A DNA stretch of 64,000 nucleotides from DATJBF01 sp035515475 (GTDB lineage: Bacteria > Verrucomicrobiota > Verrucomicrobiia > Palsa-1439): the NCBI GenBank assembly GCA_035515475.1, contig DATJBF010000073.1, positions 61,063-125,062 of the forward strand. Reading direction: 5' to 3'. Positions within the stretch are counted from its first letter, which is position 1. Each line of letters begins with the position of its first letter. Shown here piece by piece: positions 8,288 to 21,500 of the stretch. A model generated the notes under the pieces. The model was not told the DNA's origin, did not search any database, and saw nothing but the letters and a program-made list of their open reading frames with translations. The translations under genes and the position numbers were made by a program.

Positions 8288-9103
8288 ATGTACAAGGAGC
8301 GCGGGGAAGTCAATCAGGTTCGCATGTCTTCGGCGAAAATCCATCCGACTGCCGTTGTTGATTCGCACGCGCAACTTGCCGCGGACTGCGAAGTCGGGCC
8401 GTATTGTGTGATCGGCCCGAACGTGAAGCTGGGGGAGGGGTGCCGGCTGCATTCACACGTGGTCATGGACGGGCTGACGTCCATCGGACCGCGGTGCGAG
8501 TTCTTTCCGTTCGCCTGCATCGGGCTGAAAACTCAGGACTTGAAATTCGCGGGAGGGAAGTGTTATCTGGATATCGGATCGGACAATGTGTTCCGGGAAC
8601 ACGTGACGGTTCACACGGCGACGGGCGACGGATTGCACACGCGGATCGGGTCGCACAACAATTTCCTGGCGTATGCGCACATTGCCCACGACTGCGTCGT
8701 CGGCGATCATGTAATCTTCAGCAACTGCGGGACGCTGGCCGGACACGTTCTGGTGGAAGACTATGCGATTGTGGGCGGGTTGGCGGCGATTCACCAGTTT
8801 TGTCGGATCGGGACCATGGCCATTATTGGCGGCTGTGCCAAGGTTGTGCAGGACGTGCCGCCCTACATGATGGCCGATGGCAACCCCGCCGAGGCGCGCG
8901 GGGTCAACAAGGTCGGTTTAGAGCGCAACGGGGTGTCCGAGGAGGCCCAGCGCGCTTTGCGGGAGGCGTTCAAGATAATGTTTCGTGGGGGGTTGACAGT
9001 CAGCAATGCTTTGGATAAGATACAAGCTGGACTTCCGGCCACCCAAGAACTGAGACATTTTATCGACTTCTGTCGCAAGTCTGAACGCGGAATAGCCCGA
9101 TAG
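8288..9103 (+). CDS. lpxA: Acyl-[ACP]-UDP-N-acetylglucosamine O-acyltransferase
   Basis: The product has 271 residues and catalyses the first step of lipid A synthesis, transfer of a hydroxyacyl chain from ACP to UDP-GlcNAc in the cytoplasm. Left-handed beta-helix hexapeptides run from HPTAVVDSHAQLAADCEVG onward. The AHIAHDC motif holds the catalytic His (H125 in E. coli), and TLAGHV supplies the third conserved His. The C-terminal helical domain is complete. The ATG at 8288 has GGAGG about 10 bp upstream; an internal ATG at 8324 (MSSAKIHPTAVVD) matches the usual family start but has a weaker ribosome site. Confidence 0.93.
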   Translation: MYKERGEVNQVRMSSAKIHPTAVVDSHAQLAADCEVGPYCVIGPNVKLGEGCRLHSHVVMDGLTSIGPRCEFFPFACIGLKTQDLKFAGGKCYLDIGSDNVFREHVTVHTATGDGLHTRIGSHNNFLAYAHIAHDCVVGDHVIFSNCGTLAGHVLVEDYAIVGGLAAIHQFCRIGTMAIIGGCAKVVQDVPPYMMADGNPAEARGVNKVGLERNGVSEEAQRALREAFKIMFRGGLTVSNALDKIQAGLPATQELRHFIDFCRKSERGIAR

Positions 9104-9124
9104 GCTCAAAGGCTACGTCCATTC

Positions 9125-10192
9125 ATGGCGATGTTGAATCGTAAGCCGATTCAGGATTGGGAGCGTGTCATCGAGTTTGACCTCGCGCACGCGACGGAAG
9201 CGGCCGCGCTGAACGCCGCGCAATGGTTCGGCCGCGGCGACAAGAACGCAGCCGATCAGGCGGCGTGCGACGCGATTCGGGGGATGTTCGACCTCATCCC
9301 GTGTTGCGGCGAGGTGGTGATTGGAGAGGGGGCCAAGGATGAGGCACCGGGGGTGTTCCTCGGCGAGCAACTCGGGACTTGGGAGCCGGGAGCCGTGCCG
9401 TTGGATATTGCGGTGGACCCGGTGGACGGAACGACGAACCTTTCCAAGGGGTTACCGAACGTCATCGCGGTGCTGGCGGCCGGCAGCACGTACGATGGGT
9501 TGGGGAAATCGCTGAGGAATTTACCGAGCTTTTACTCGGAAAAGTTGGCGTACGGTCCGCGAGTGCGGAATTACATGCTCAAGCAGGGCGTGGAACAGGT
9601 GAAACTGGAAGCACCGATTGAGGAAAACGTGCTCCTGATTGCGAAGATCCTGAACACGCCAGTGAACGATATGACCGTCACCGTGCTGGATCGTCCGCGA
9701 CACGAGCCGATGGTCAAGCGCCTCCGCAAAGTGGGGGCCCGGCTGAGGATGATCGGCGACGGCGACGTGGCGGGCGCGATTGCGCCGAGTCTGCCGGACA
9801 GTGTCACGGATTTGTATGCCGGCGTGGGCGGCTCGCCCGAAGCGGTGTTGGCGGCGGCCGCGTTGCGTTGTCTGGGCGGCGACATGCAGGTGAAGCTGTG
9901 GCCGCGGGACGATGCGGAGCGCCAGCAGCTGGTCGAACAAGGATTTGAAGGGGAACTGAACAAAGTGCATTACGCGGAGGATTTGGCGCGGGGAAGCGGG
10001 ATCGTATTCTGCGCCACGGGGATCAGCGACAGCCCGTTGCTGCCCGGGGTGCGGTTTATCGGTCATCAGGCCATCACGCACTCGATTCTCATGCGGGCCA
10101 AGACGCGCACCGTCCGCTACATCAAGGCGGTGCACGATCTGACAACCAAAACCATACGCTTGCGCTCGACGCGCGCGGAGCAACGATTGTGA
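9125..10192 (+). CDS. glpX: Class II fructose-1,6-bisphosphatase, GlpX type
   Basis: This 355-residue cytoplasmic enzyme removes the 1-phosphate from fructose 1,6-bisphosphate in gluconeogenesis. Family marks are FDLAHATEAAALNAAQWFGRGDKNAAD (split here as the N-terminal helix and loop), GEGAKDEAP and the metal-binding VDPVDGTTNLSKG. It lies 21 bp after lpxA and overlaps rho by 4 bp (GTGA), so the three are probably co-transcribed. Some GlpX proteins also use sedoheptulose bisphosphate, which the sequence does not decide. Confidence 0.92.
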   Translation: MAMLNRKPIQDWERVIEFDLAHATEAAALNAAQWFGRGDKNAADQAACDAIRGMFDLIPCCGEVVIGEGAKDEAPGVFLGEQLGTWEPGAVPLDIAVDPVDGTTNLSKGLPNVIAVLAAGSTYDGLGKSLRNLPSFYSEKLAYGPRVRNYMLKQGVEQVKLEAPIEENVLLIAKILNTPVNDMTVTVLDRPRHEPMVKRLRKVGARLRMIGDGDVAGAIAPSLPDSVTDLYAGVGGSPEAVLAAAALRCLGGDMQVKLWPRDDAERQQLVEQGFEGELNKVHYAEDLARGSGIVFCATGISDSPLLPGVRFIGHQAITHSILMRAKTRTVRYIKAVHDLTTKTIRLRSTRAEQRL

Positions 10193-11349
10193 ACGAGACG
10201 GAACAGCAACAAACACAGCAGCAGCCTCCACCGCAACCAACCGGCACCACGGTCCGTGGCGTCCTCGAAGTCGGCGAGAAAGGGTTCGGCTTTCTCCGCA
10301 ACCCTACCCGCAGCTTCCAGATCAGCCCGACCGACATTTACGTGTCGCCGGACATCATCCGCAAATTCAAGCTGCGGGCCGGCTTGGAAATCGAAGGCCG
10401 CGCTGTGCCGCCCAAGAAGGGCAGTCCCCAGTTGGCCGAGATCTACAAGATGAACGGTCAACCGCCCGACAAGTGGGCGGCGCTCAAGAAATTCGACGAT
10501 CTCACCAGCCTCAATCCCAACGAACGGTTCATCCTCGAAACGGTCCCGGATCGGTTGACGACCCGGGTCATGGACCTCATCGCCCCCATCGGCAAAGGCA
10601 CCCGCGGGTTGATCGTGGCCGCGCCCCGCACGGGTAAAACGACGTTGCTGCACCACATCGCCGACGCGATCCTGACGAATCATCCGGACGTCCACACGAT
10701 GGTGTTGCTGGTGGATGAGCGTCCCGAGGAAACGACCGACTTCCGGCGCTCGATCAAGGGCGGCGAGGTGATTGCCTCCACCAACGACCAGACCATCGAG
10801 GAACACGTCCGCACGGCCAAGATGGCCATCGAACGCGCCAAACGCCTCGTCGAGTTTGGCCGGGACGTCTTCATCGTGCTGGACTCGATCACGCGTCTCG
10901 CCCGGGCCTTCAACAACTACATCGGATCCACGGGCCGGACCATGACGGGGGGACTCGACGCCCGCGCGATGGAACAGCCGCGGCGCATCTTTGCCTCCGC
11001 CCGCAAGGCCGAAGAGGGCGGCTCGCTCACGATCATCGCCACGGCGCTGATCGACACGGGCTCGCGCATGGACGAGCTCATCTTCCAGGAGTTCAAAGGC
11101 ACCGGCAACCTGGAATTGGTGCTCGACCGCAAGATCGCCGAACAACGCTACTGGCCCGCGGTGGACATCAACGCCTCCGGCACGCGCCGCGAGGAATTGC
11201 TGTTGGCGCCCAAGGACCTCGAGGGAATCACCCGACTCCGTCGCGCGCTCAGCGGCGCGCCACCCGTGGAAGCCATCCAGAAGTTGCTCAACGGGCTTGG
11301 CAAACTCAAGACGAACAAGGAATTCCTCAAGGCGATGGTCGAAGCCTGA
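10189..11349 (+). CDS. rho: Transcription termination factor Rho (short form)
   Basis: This 386-residue RNA-dependent ATPase and helicase ends untranslated transcripts. A Gln/Pro-rich tail of about 18 residues precedes the cold-shock-like RNA-binding domain (RGVLEVGEKGFGFLRNP, about 22-85), then the RecA-like motor with Walker A AAPRTGKTT (K150), VDERPEE (175-181), the Q-loop MTGGLDARA and arginine-finger GNLELVLDRK. It lacks the N-terminal helical domain of E. coli Rho. The GTG start overlaps the glpX stop. Confidence 0.95.
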   Translation: MNETEQQQTQQQPPPQPTGTTVRGVLEVGEKGFGFLRNPTRSFQISPTDIYVSPDIIRKFKLRAGLEIEGRAVPPKKGSPQLAEIYKMNGQPPDKWAALKKFDDLTSLNPNERFILETVPDRLTTRVMDLIAPIGKGTRGLIVAAPRTGKTTLLHHIADAILTNHPDVHTMVLLVDERPEETTDFRRSIKGGEVIASTNDQTIEEHVRTAKMAIERAKRLVEFGRDVFIVLDSITRLARAFNNYIGSTGRTMTGGLDARAMEQPRRIFASARKAEEGGSLTIIATALIDTGSRMDELIFQEFKGTGNLELVLDRKIAEQRYWPAVDINASGTRREELLLAPKDLEGITRLRRALSGAPPVEAIQKLLNGLGKLKTNKEFLKAMVEA

Positions 11350-11359
11350 CCGCGCGTTC

Positions 11360-12115
11360 ATGGGGCGGGTCCGGGACTACACCGAAATCGTGCGCCGGCT
11401 GCGCGCATTGCCGCAGGGCGAGTGGCGGGTCGACCAGGCCGGGACCGTTTGGGGGTATCCCTTCTATTGCGTGCGCCGGCACATCCACCGGCGAGCGCCC
11501 ACCATTTTCCTGACAGCGGGAATTCACGGTGAAGAGCCGGGCAGCGTCGAGGGCGCGTTGCGTTGGTTGGAGAACGGCGAGTGGGCCCGGTGGCGTGTGA
11601 ACTGGTTGGTGTTGCCCTGCATCAATCCCTACGGCTGGGAACGCAACCAGCGCCGCAACGCCCAACGCCTCGACATCAACCGCCAGTTCCGCGATCCGTC
11701 CGCGTGTCCCGAAGCCGGGCTGGTCCGCCGGTTGGTTCGCGGACAACGGTTCCTGTTCATGCTGGATTTTCATGAAGACGTGGACGCATCGGGTTACTAC
11801 CTTTACGAGCTTCGAGCCGGCCCGCCGTTCATCGGCGAGCGCGTCGTTCGGGCGGTGGGAAAGATCATCCCTATCAATCGCGACAAGGTGATCGACGGCA
11901 ATCGGGCGACCGGGGTCGCCTTGATTCGCCGCGAGGGAACGGCGCGGGCGCTGCATCGTCGTCGTCGCTGGCCGATGGCGTTCCACGTGTTTCTGAATTG
12001 CACCGACCACGTGCTGGGCAGCGAGACGCCCGTGCGATTTCCGTTGGAGCGACGGGCCGCGGCGCACAATGTGGCGCTGCGCACCGCGCTCGCCGCGCTG
12101 GCCGGACCGCGTTAG
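11360..12115 (+). CDS. M14-like zinc carboxypeptidase / deacylase family protein
   Basis: The product has 251 residues. GIHGEEPGS supplies the first His and Glu zinc ligands of the M14 and succinylglutamate-desuccinylase superfamily, INPYGWERNQRRN...DINRQF matches the substrate-binding NPxG...NR block seen in MpaA-type peptide amidases, and LDFHED carries the probable third zinc His. There is no signal peptide, so it is probably cytoplasmic. A murein-peptide or acyl-amino-acid substrate is plausible. The ATG at 11360 lies 10 bp after the rho stop; an overlapping longer frame starts inside rho. Confidence 0.75.
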   Translation: MGRVRDYTEIVRRLRALPQGEWRVDQAGTVWGYPFYCVRRHIHRRAPTIFLTAGIHGEEPGSVEGALRWLENGEWARWRVNWLVLPCINPYGWERNQRRNAQRLDINRQFRDPSACPEAGLVRRLVRGQRFLFMLDFHEDVDASGYYLYELRAGPPFIGERVVRAVGKIIPINRDKVIDGNRATGVALIRREGTARALHRRRRWPMAFHVFLNCTDHVLGSETPVRFPLERRAAAHNVALRTALAALAGPR

Positions 12116-12168
12116 CCGAACGGCATTTTCCTTGTTGAACTCTTTGCTTGCGTGCTAACGTTTCTTTC

Positions 12169-13137
12169 ATGTGTCGACGAATTTCGTTCGCGTTGTGTTT
12201 GGTTGTGGCGTTGCCGCTGAGCGCCCGAGGGCAGTTGTCCGTTCAGCTCCAGATGGAGCGCGATGCCCGGCTGTTGTACGAATCGATTCCCGTTATCGTC
12301 ACGATTCACAATTTCTCCGGACGCACGATCGAACTCGGCGGTCCGGAGAACGTTCACTGGCTCAGTTTCCTGATCGCCGATGACGCCGGCGAAACGATGT
12401 CCGAGGTGGGAACGCGACCGGTGCTGGAAGCCGTCCAGATCCCGCCGGGCCGGACGCTGAGCCGCACGTTCAACCTGCTCCCGTACTATGACCTGCGTCA
12501 ACGTGGCATTTACACGGTGCGGGCCGTGGTCGACAGCGCCGGGGCGCGCGCGTTCTCGCCCCCGGTCAAGTTCACCATATTCAACGGCCGAGAGCTGTGG
12601 CGGCAAACGGTCGGCCTGCCGGTTCCGCCCGGCGAGACGAACGAGGAATACCGGGTCTATTCGCTCGTCACGCTGCGCGTGGGGCACAGCGACCTGCTGT
12701 ACCTGGGCGTCCAGGACGAGGCGCACAATCTGGTTTACGGCATGGTGCCACTCGGTCAATCCCTGTCGTTGAGTGAGCCGACGGCCCGGGTGGACCCGGC
12801 CGGCAACGTGCATGTGCTGTACCGCAGCGGCCCGCGCTCGTGCGGCTACGCCGAAATCGATCCTGAAGCCAGGACGCTGAAGCGGCTTGTGTACTCCGAT
12901 TTGTTTTCGACGCCACAGCTCGTTGCCCGGGATGACGGCTCAGTGGTTGTTCTCGGTGGCGAACAAACCTACCCGCGTGTGGAACACGTGATGAGCGATA
13001 AGGAACTGAATCCGCCGTCCCCGCCCGAAAAGCCACGGAAGAAGAAGTGGTGGTGGCCGTTTGGCCCGGCAAAATCAAGTGGAGCCGCGGCAACCGCCAC
13101 CAATGCGCCGACCAGCAACGTGGGTCCGGAAAAGTAG
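12169..13137 (+). CDS. Exported protein of unknown function
   Basis: The 322-residue product begins MCRRISFALCLVVALPLSARGQ, a signal peptide ending in a plausible ARG-Q cleavage site. The first 120 residues look like an immunoglobulin-type beta domain (IPVIVTIHNFSGRTIELGG, typical of intermolecular assembly or protease-inhibitor-like folds). The middle repeats short beta strands like a propeller. The C-terminus is a Pro/Lys-rich segment (PPSPPEKPRKKKWWWPFG) and a low-complexity Ala/Thr tail, which may contact the cell wall or membrane. I do not recognise a family. The ATG is 10 nt after a possible -10 (GCTAAC). Confidence 0.7.
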   Translation: MCRRISFALCLVVALPLSARGQLSVQLQMERDARLLYESIPVIVTIHNFSGRTIELGGPENVHWLSFLIADDAGETMSEVGTRPVLEAVQIPPGRTLSRTFNLLPYYDLRQRGIYTVRAVVDSAGARAFSPPVKFTIFNGRELWRQTVGLPVPPGETNEEYRVYSLVTLRVGHSDLLYLGVQDEAHNLVYGMVPLGQSLSLSEPTARVDPAGNVHVLYRSGPRSCGYAEIDPEARTLKRLVYSDLFSTPQLVARDDGSVVVLGGEQTYPRVEHVMSDKELNPPSPPEKPRKKKWWWPFGPAKSSGAAATATNAPTSNVGPEK

Positions 13138-13162
13138 CCAGGTCGCCGCGCGGGAGCCGAAC

Positions 13163-13585
13163 TCACGCGGCCGCGTGGGCTTGCGGACAACCCTCGAGGG
13201 TGGCGATCGCCTGCTCGTCGTTGCTGGTCTTGAATACGGCGCAGAAATGGTCGCCGCCCGATGCGGAAGCGTACGAGTAAAGGATCTCGACGCCGGCCAT
13301 CCCGAGATGCGCGCCGATTCGCGCCGCCGCGCCCATTTCGCCGGTCGCCCCGACGAGGACCACGGAGTTTGCCTTACAGGGAAAACCGGCGGCTTGCAGT
13401 GCGGCCTTGGCCACGAACGCATTGTCGGTGACCAGGAGAATCACCAGTTCGTCGCGGTCAGAGTAGGTGCAGTAGGCGAGGACGTTGACCTGACGGGCGG
13501 CGATGGCAGCGAGCACGTTCCCCAGTGCTTCAGGTTTGTTGCCGACGCGAACTGCCAGTTCCACTTCCTTGCGAGCCTTCGCCAT
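13163..13585 (-). CDS. ACT-domain protein, probable regulatory subunit
   Basis: The product has 140 residues with two ACT-like beta-alpha-beta-beta-alpha-beta units: VELAVRVGNKPEALGNVLAAIAA at the N-terminus and VLVGATGEMGAAARIGAHLGMAG after residue 80. ACT domains bind amino acids and signal their level. It lies 84 bp downstream of gcvP on the same strand, so a role in sensing glycine or a related amino acid is a reasonable guess. The ATG at 13585 follows a GGGGGG stretch; a GTG at 13600 is an alternative start. Confidence 0.75.
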   Translation of the reverse strand: MAKARKEVELAVRVGNKPEALGNVLAAIAARQVNVLAYCTYSDRDELVILLVTDNAFVAKAALQAAGFPCKANSVVLVGATGEMGAAARIGAHLGMAGVEILYSYASASGGDHFCAVFKTSNDEQAIATLEGCPQAHAAA

Positions 13586-13669
13586 GGCATCCCCCCTCAC
13601 GCTTTCGTAAGCATACCATTTCCAGCGCGAGGTGCCAATGATAAAATCAGGTGTCGCCGGCGCCTTGGG

Positions 13670-16467
<2,798 letters not shown>

Positions 16468-16471
<4 letters not shown>

Positions 16472-16848
16472 GCGCCGATGTGATGGGCGTAGTCGTCGGG
16501 GCTGAGCAGTTCGTCGACTTCCCCGGGGTCGCTCATCTTGACCTTGAATATCCAGCCGTTACCGTACGGGTCCTCGTTGAGCAATTCGGGGGCGCCGCTC
16601 AATTCCTCGTTCACGGCGATCACGTCGCCCGAGACCGGGGCGTAGATGTCGCTGGCGGCCTTGACGCTTTCGACGACGGCACATTCCTTGCCGGCTTCGA
16701 CGCGCGAGTCGACGGTGGGCGTTTCCACGTAGACGACGTCGGTCATCTCGTGCTGTGCGTGGTCGGTGATGCCCACGACCGCCACGTTGCCCTCGACCCG
16801 GACCCATTCGTGCGATTTGGCGTACTTCAGGTTTTTCGGAATATTCAT
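16468..16848 (-). CDS. gcvH: Glycine cleavage system H-protein
   Basis: This 126-residue lipoyl carrier shuttles the aminomethyl group between GcvP, GcvT and dihydrolipoamide dehydrogenase. The lipoylated Lys is K63 in VESVKAASDIYAPVSG. The length is normal. It overlaps gcvT upstream and gcvP downstream by 4 bp each, giving tight stoichiometric coupling. Confidence 0.96.
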
Positions 16849-17936
16849 ATGTTTCTCTTTAGAAGTGGTTTCTGTTCGACCACCGCCGGAAATCGCCGGC
16901 CGCGAATCTCGATCTCGATCGCCGTGCCGGCGTGCGCGACGCCGGCCTCGACGTACCCCAGGCCGACGCCTGTGCCGAGCGACGGCGATTGTGTGCCGCT
17001 GGTGATTTCACCCACCGTGCGGTCGCCCACATAAATCAGGTAGTGCGGCCGCGGCGGCGGCGATTTGTCGGTCATCTTGAATGCGACGAGCTTCCGTTTC
17101 ACCCCTGCCGTCCTCTGCCCGCTCAAGGTGGCGCGCCCGATGAAGTCGCCCTTGTCGAACGACACGAACTTGTTGAGCCCCGCTTCCAGCGGGGTGGTCG
17201 CCTCGGTAATATCGTTGCCGTGGAGCGGATAACCCATCTCCAGCCGCAACGTGTCGCGGGCGCCGAGGCCGCAGGGCTTGATGCCGAACGGTTGTCCGCG
17301 CTCGAGCAGTGCCGACCACAACGTCCGGGCGTCGCCGGCGTCGCACACGATTTCAAATCCGTCCTCGCCGGTGTAACCGGTGCGTGCGACCCAACACTGT
17401 TGGCTGAGAATGCCGAGGCGCGCGATCCCAAAATGGGGGATTCCTTGCGCTTCCGGAAGCACGTTCGTCGCGGCGGGTCCCTGCAGCGCGACTGCCGCCA
17501 TCTGGTCGCTGAGGTTGTCGAGGACGATGGATTTTGTGGTGCGGACGTTCATCCACGTGAAATCCTTCTCGATGTTCGCCGCGTTGACGACCAACAGGAA
17601 CACGCTGGGTTCGACGCGGTACGCGATGAGATCGTCGATGATGCCGCCGGTGTCGTTGCACAGCAGCGTGTATTGTCCCTGGCCGACGCTGGTCTTGCAG
17701 AGGTCGTTGGTGAGCAGAACGTTCAGCGTCGCCTCGGCGTTCGGTCCCGCGACAAGGAATTCGCCCATGTGCGAGATGTCGAACAGGCCCACGCGGGCGC
17801 GCACGGCGGTATGTTCGTCGATGATCCCGGTGTAGCAGGCCGGCATCTCCCAGCCGCCGAATGACACCATTTTCGCGCCGCGCCCGACGTGCGCGGCATA
17901 CAACGGCGTGCGCTTGAGGCTGGCGGTGCCGTGCAT
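16845..17936 (-). CDS. gcvT: Glycine cleavage system aminomethyltransferase, T-protein
   Basis: The 363-residue enzyme moves the methylene group from aminomethyl-lipoyl-GcvH to tetrahydrofolate and frees ammonia. Conserved blocks visible are the N-terminal FGGWEMPACYTGI, FDISHMGEF, YTGEDGFEIV and LGARDTLRLEMGYPLHGND. It is the first gene of gcvT-gcvH-gcvP-ACT. The ATG lies 9 nt after the predicted -10 box. I looked upstream for a glycine riboswitch and saw none. Confidence 0.95.
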   Translation of the reverse strand: MHGTASLKRTPLYAAHVGRGAKMVSFGGWEMPACYTGIIDEHTAVRARVGLFDISHMGEFLVAGPNAEATLNVLLTNDLCKTSVGQGQYTLLCNDTGGIIDDLIAYRVEPSVFLLVVNAANIEKDFTWMNVRTTKSIVLDNLSDQMAAVALQGPAATNVLPEAQGIPHFGIARLGILSQQCWVARTGYTGEDGFEIVCDAGDARTLWSALLERGQPFGIKPCGLGARDTLRLEMGYPLHGNDITEATTPLEAGLNKFVSFDKGDFIGRATLSGQRTAGVKRKLVAFKMTDKSPPPRPHYLIYVGDRTVGEITSGTQSPSLGTGVGLGYVEAGVAHAGTAIEIEIRGRRFPAVVEQKPLLKRNI

Positions 17937-17945
17937 CGCGCCGCC

Positions 17946-17974
17946 ACGTTAACGACGGTGTCCGGGCGTGTCAA
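17946..17974 (-). promoter_or_regulatory. Predicted promoter of the gcvTHP operon
   Basis: On the minus strand, TTGACA (17974-17969), 17 bp, then TAACGT (17951-17946). The gcvT ATG begins at 17936, so the transcript would be leaderless or nearly so. Confidence 0.65.
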
Positions 17975-18020
17975 TTGAGGAATGGCGTTGACTGGATGCG
18001 ATCAAAAGTGATGGGCAGAA

Positions 18021-18123
18021 CCCTCACCCTGACCCTCTCCCTTACACACCAAGGGAGAGGGGATCGCCTCGCCCTGCCGGGGAGAGGCCGGCCCCGCTGT
18101 CGTTCGCGGGGACGGGTGAGGGG
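18021..18123. repeat. Dispersed inverted repeat, CCCTCACCCTGACCCTCTCCC family, intergenic copy
   Basis: The left arm CCCTCACCCTGACCC is complementary to the right end GACGGGTGAGGGG, with inner CTCTCCC/GGGAGAG pairs. Related copies sit inside the flavoprotein gene (52994-53110) and, in a shorter form, inside hemC (36963-37034). Confidence 0.75.
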
Positions 18124-18536
18124 CTTTGGGTCGCCACACGCATCGTGGTGTGTCCATCTTCTTTACTTGGCGGAGTAGGCGATGCCCGTTCTACTCTGGA
18201 CCAATCCCAAGAATGGACAGGCGGCTTGCCTGTCCTACGTTGAAGCAGCCGCCGGGATAAGGCGTTACCACGTCTGCTCGGCGGAGGCGGTGACGGCGCC
18301 GCCGAGTTTGGCGATCATTCCGTCAGCCCAACACTTCCGCTGCGTCCGGCTCCTGCAGTAGCTGGCCGTCCACAACCATTGCCCGGGAACACGGCGCCTT
18401 CAGAACGAGCACGAGGAAGGAGGCTACAGGCTGGAAGAATCAGCTTGGCGAGCCGTCCAGATCTGATACACTGGCTCCGAGCTAGGACAGAATAGTTGCA
18501 TAATCGTGGGGGTTTGGATCATCTGGGGAACGTCGA
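18124..18536. other. Gene-poor stretch with a short repeat and a possible gene remnant
   Basis: It holds a palindrome GGACAGGCGGCTTGCCTGTCC (18216-18236), one of the GGACAGGC repeats also found inside cobA-hemD. On the minus strand about 18280-18400 a short frame ends WADGMIAKLGGAVTASAEQTW without a start codon, which may be the decayed end of an unidentified gene. A weak promoter for the next gene is possible (TTGGCG 18445-18450, 16 bp, TACACT 18467-18472). Confidence 0.4.
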
Positions 18537-21500
18537 GTGAGACGCGTTTCGGCTTATCCGGTTGTCGGATTGCTCTGGATGCTGCCTCTGTTTGCCTCGG
18601 CCCAACAAATCCGGGTGATGCAGTGGAACGTCGCCGGTAACCTGGGAAGCATCACCAACAACAAGAGCGCGGCCGCCCAGGCGATCGCCCGCATCGTCAA
18701 CTACAACCAGCCGGACATCATCACGTTTTGCGAACTGCAGGATAACGGGACGCTCAGCACTGCCGCGGCCATGATTGACTGGGTGACCAACAACGTCACC
18801 TGCTTTGGAAGTCAGACGGGCGTCACGTTTTGGGTCGACATTGCCGCCGAGGGCGACGGCTTTATCCGGAACGGCTCGATCAGCCGCTACCCGATTTCTC
18901 ATCCCCTGACCTACAGCGCCGGGCCGCGTGGGATGGAGTCGTTCCAGGTCCAACTCAGCGGCACGAACACGCTGGAGGTATTCCACGTGCACCTCAAATG
19001 CTGCGATGACGGCTGCGGTACGAGGCAGACCGAGGCCGAGTTGGATGCGACGAATGTGACCGCTTGGGCGGGCACGAACTCATTCGCTTACATTTTTACA
19101 GGCGACTGCAACGAATCTGAGGACCCGCGCGACACACCCGAGTGCGCCATCACGAGCACCTATCACCCCATCACCACGCTCGAGCAAGGCGGCGGGCTGG
19201 TTGATTATGAACCGACCACGCTGGATGGTGACTGGAGGACGTGGAGCACAGGCGATCCCGCGCCATTCACGAACATTCGCTTCGACTATGTCCTCGCCGC
19301 GACAAACCGTCTCGCCCCTGCCTCGGGATACGTGTTTAGCAGCATGGACTGGGCGAGTCACGGCTTGTACATTGACACCAGCCCCCAGAACCTCGCCAAC
19401 GACAGCCAAACGGCCTCCGACCACTATTGCGTGGTTGTCGATTACAGCTTCCCGACCGTCGCCCCTGATTTCACAGTCACTCCGACCAACGACCTCGCGG
19501 GCATCGGCGATCCCGGCGGGCCGTTCGCGCCGGCGAGCCAGACCTACACGCTCGATAACACGAACGCAACGGATTCTTTGAACTGGAGCGCGACGAAAGC
19601 CGCAAACTGGCTCGATCTGTCAGCCACCAACGGCTGGCTGACTGCCGGCGAGAGCACGAACGTCATCGTCTCGGTGAACACGAACGCTCTGGCTTTGTCG
19701 CCGGGAATTTATCGGGACGCGGTGGTGTTCCGTGATATCCTGACCAGCGGCTCGGTGTCCCGGGCGGCGAACGTTACCGTTCGGTTCCCGGCGAGTCTGG
19801 CCGTAAGCCCCGCGACAGTGTTCAGTGCCAGCGGGATGGTCGGAGGCCCCTTCAATCCACCGAGCGTGACGTATACCCTCAGCAATACGGGCAGTCACAC
19901 GCTGAGTTGGGCGGCGGACAAGACTGCAGCCTGGATAGATCTTGCGTTCACCAACGGGATCATCGCAACGGGCGCGGGTACGTCGCTGGTTGTTTCCATC
20001 GACAGCTCGGCCGGCACATTGGTGGGTGGCAATTACACCGACACGATCGCCTTCGTAAATCTGAGCAACGGAAACGGCACCGCCAATCGCACGGTTAGTT
20101 TGAGCGTCCGGACGCCGCTACCGCCAACCTTGTCGGTCAGTCCAAACGCGTCATTCAACCCTGCGGGCCTGGTCGGCGGTCCGTTTAATCCGTCCAGTTT
20201 CACATACACGCTCAGCAACAGCGGCAGCCTCTCGTTGGATTGGGCGGCCAGTGCGGGCACGACTTGGTTGAACTTATCCACTGCGGGCGGCAGCTTGCCA
20301 CCAGGAACAAGCGTGGTTGTGACCGCCTCGTTGGCGAGCGCGGCCAACAATCTGCCAAGCGGGACATACACCGATACGATCGGCTTCACGAACCTGACAA
20401 ACGGAATTGGAAACACAAATCGCGCCGCCAACCTGGGGGTGTTTGCCACTGCCGGCTTCTTCGACGCCATCGAGAACGGCACGAACGGCTGGGCAGCAAC
20501 CGGATTGTGGCACATTGTGGGGACCGGTGCGTGCTCGAATTGGTATAGCCCCACCCATTCGTGGTATTACGGTCAGGATACGACCTGCGACTATAACACC
20601 GGTACCTACAGCTTCGGCAGTCTCACCAGCCCGACTTTTCTGGTGCCGACAAACGCGGTCCTCACTTACTGGGGTTGGGAACAAGCGAACAATGCGTCCG
20701 ATTATCGATGGGTCTACCTCGTCACCGACAACGGCCAGTCGTGGAGCCTCGTTTACCAGTCGACGAATGATGCTTCGGCGTGGTACCCCAAGGTCATCGA
20801 CCTGAGCGCGTTCGCCGGCAAAGCGGCGCAACTTGCATTCAGCTTCTATTCGCTGGCCGCTTCCTCCACATTCCGTGGCTGGTATATCGATGACGTTCGG
20901 GTGGCCGCGCCCGGACCACCCACGTTGGCGGTGACGCCGGCAACGGGGGTGAGTGCGACCGGGCCTCCGGGAGGTCCGTATGCACCGGGGTCACGGGTGT
21001 ACACGCTCATCAACGTCAGCCGCGGCGTCTTGGCGTGGTCGGCCACTGCCAGCGACAGGTGGTTGAGTTTATCTGCGACGAACGGCACGTTGAGTATGGG
21101 CGCAAGCACCGATGTCACGGTGAATATCAACGCGAACGCGAATGGGTTGGGCGGGGGCGTGTATTCCAACGTTGTCAGCTTCGTAAACGTGACCAGGGGT
21201 GAGGGCACAACAAACGTATTGTGGACGTTGTCCGTTACCGGCCCTGTATTGCCCGCTGTGCTGACAGTCAGCCCAAGCGCAGGGTTGGATGCGAGTGGAC
21301 AACAGGGCGGTCCGTTCACACCTTCCTCCCAGCCGTACGCGCTGAGCAACGCGGGCAGCAGCACCTTGAGCTGGGTGGCGGACGTCAGCAGCAATTGGCT
21401 GAGTTTGTCCGCCGCGAACGGCATGCTTGCCAAAGGCCAGAGCGTCACTGTCACCGCGAGCGTCAATAGCTTGGCCCAAACCCTTCCCGCCGGCTTCTAT

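Noticed and set aside
17937..18020. Possible glycine riboswitch upstream of gcvT
   Set aside because: The conserved glycine aptamer core is not seen, and the predicted promoter leaves almost no leader.
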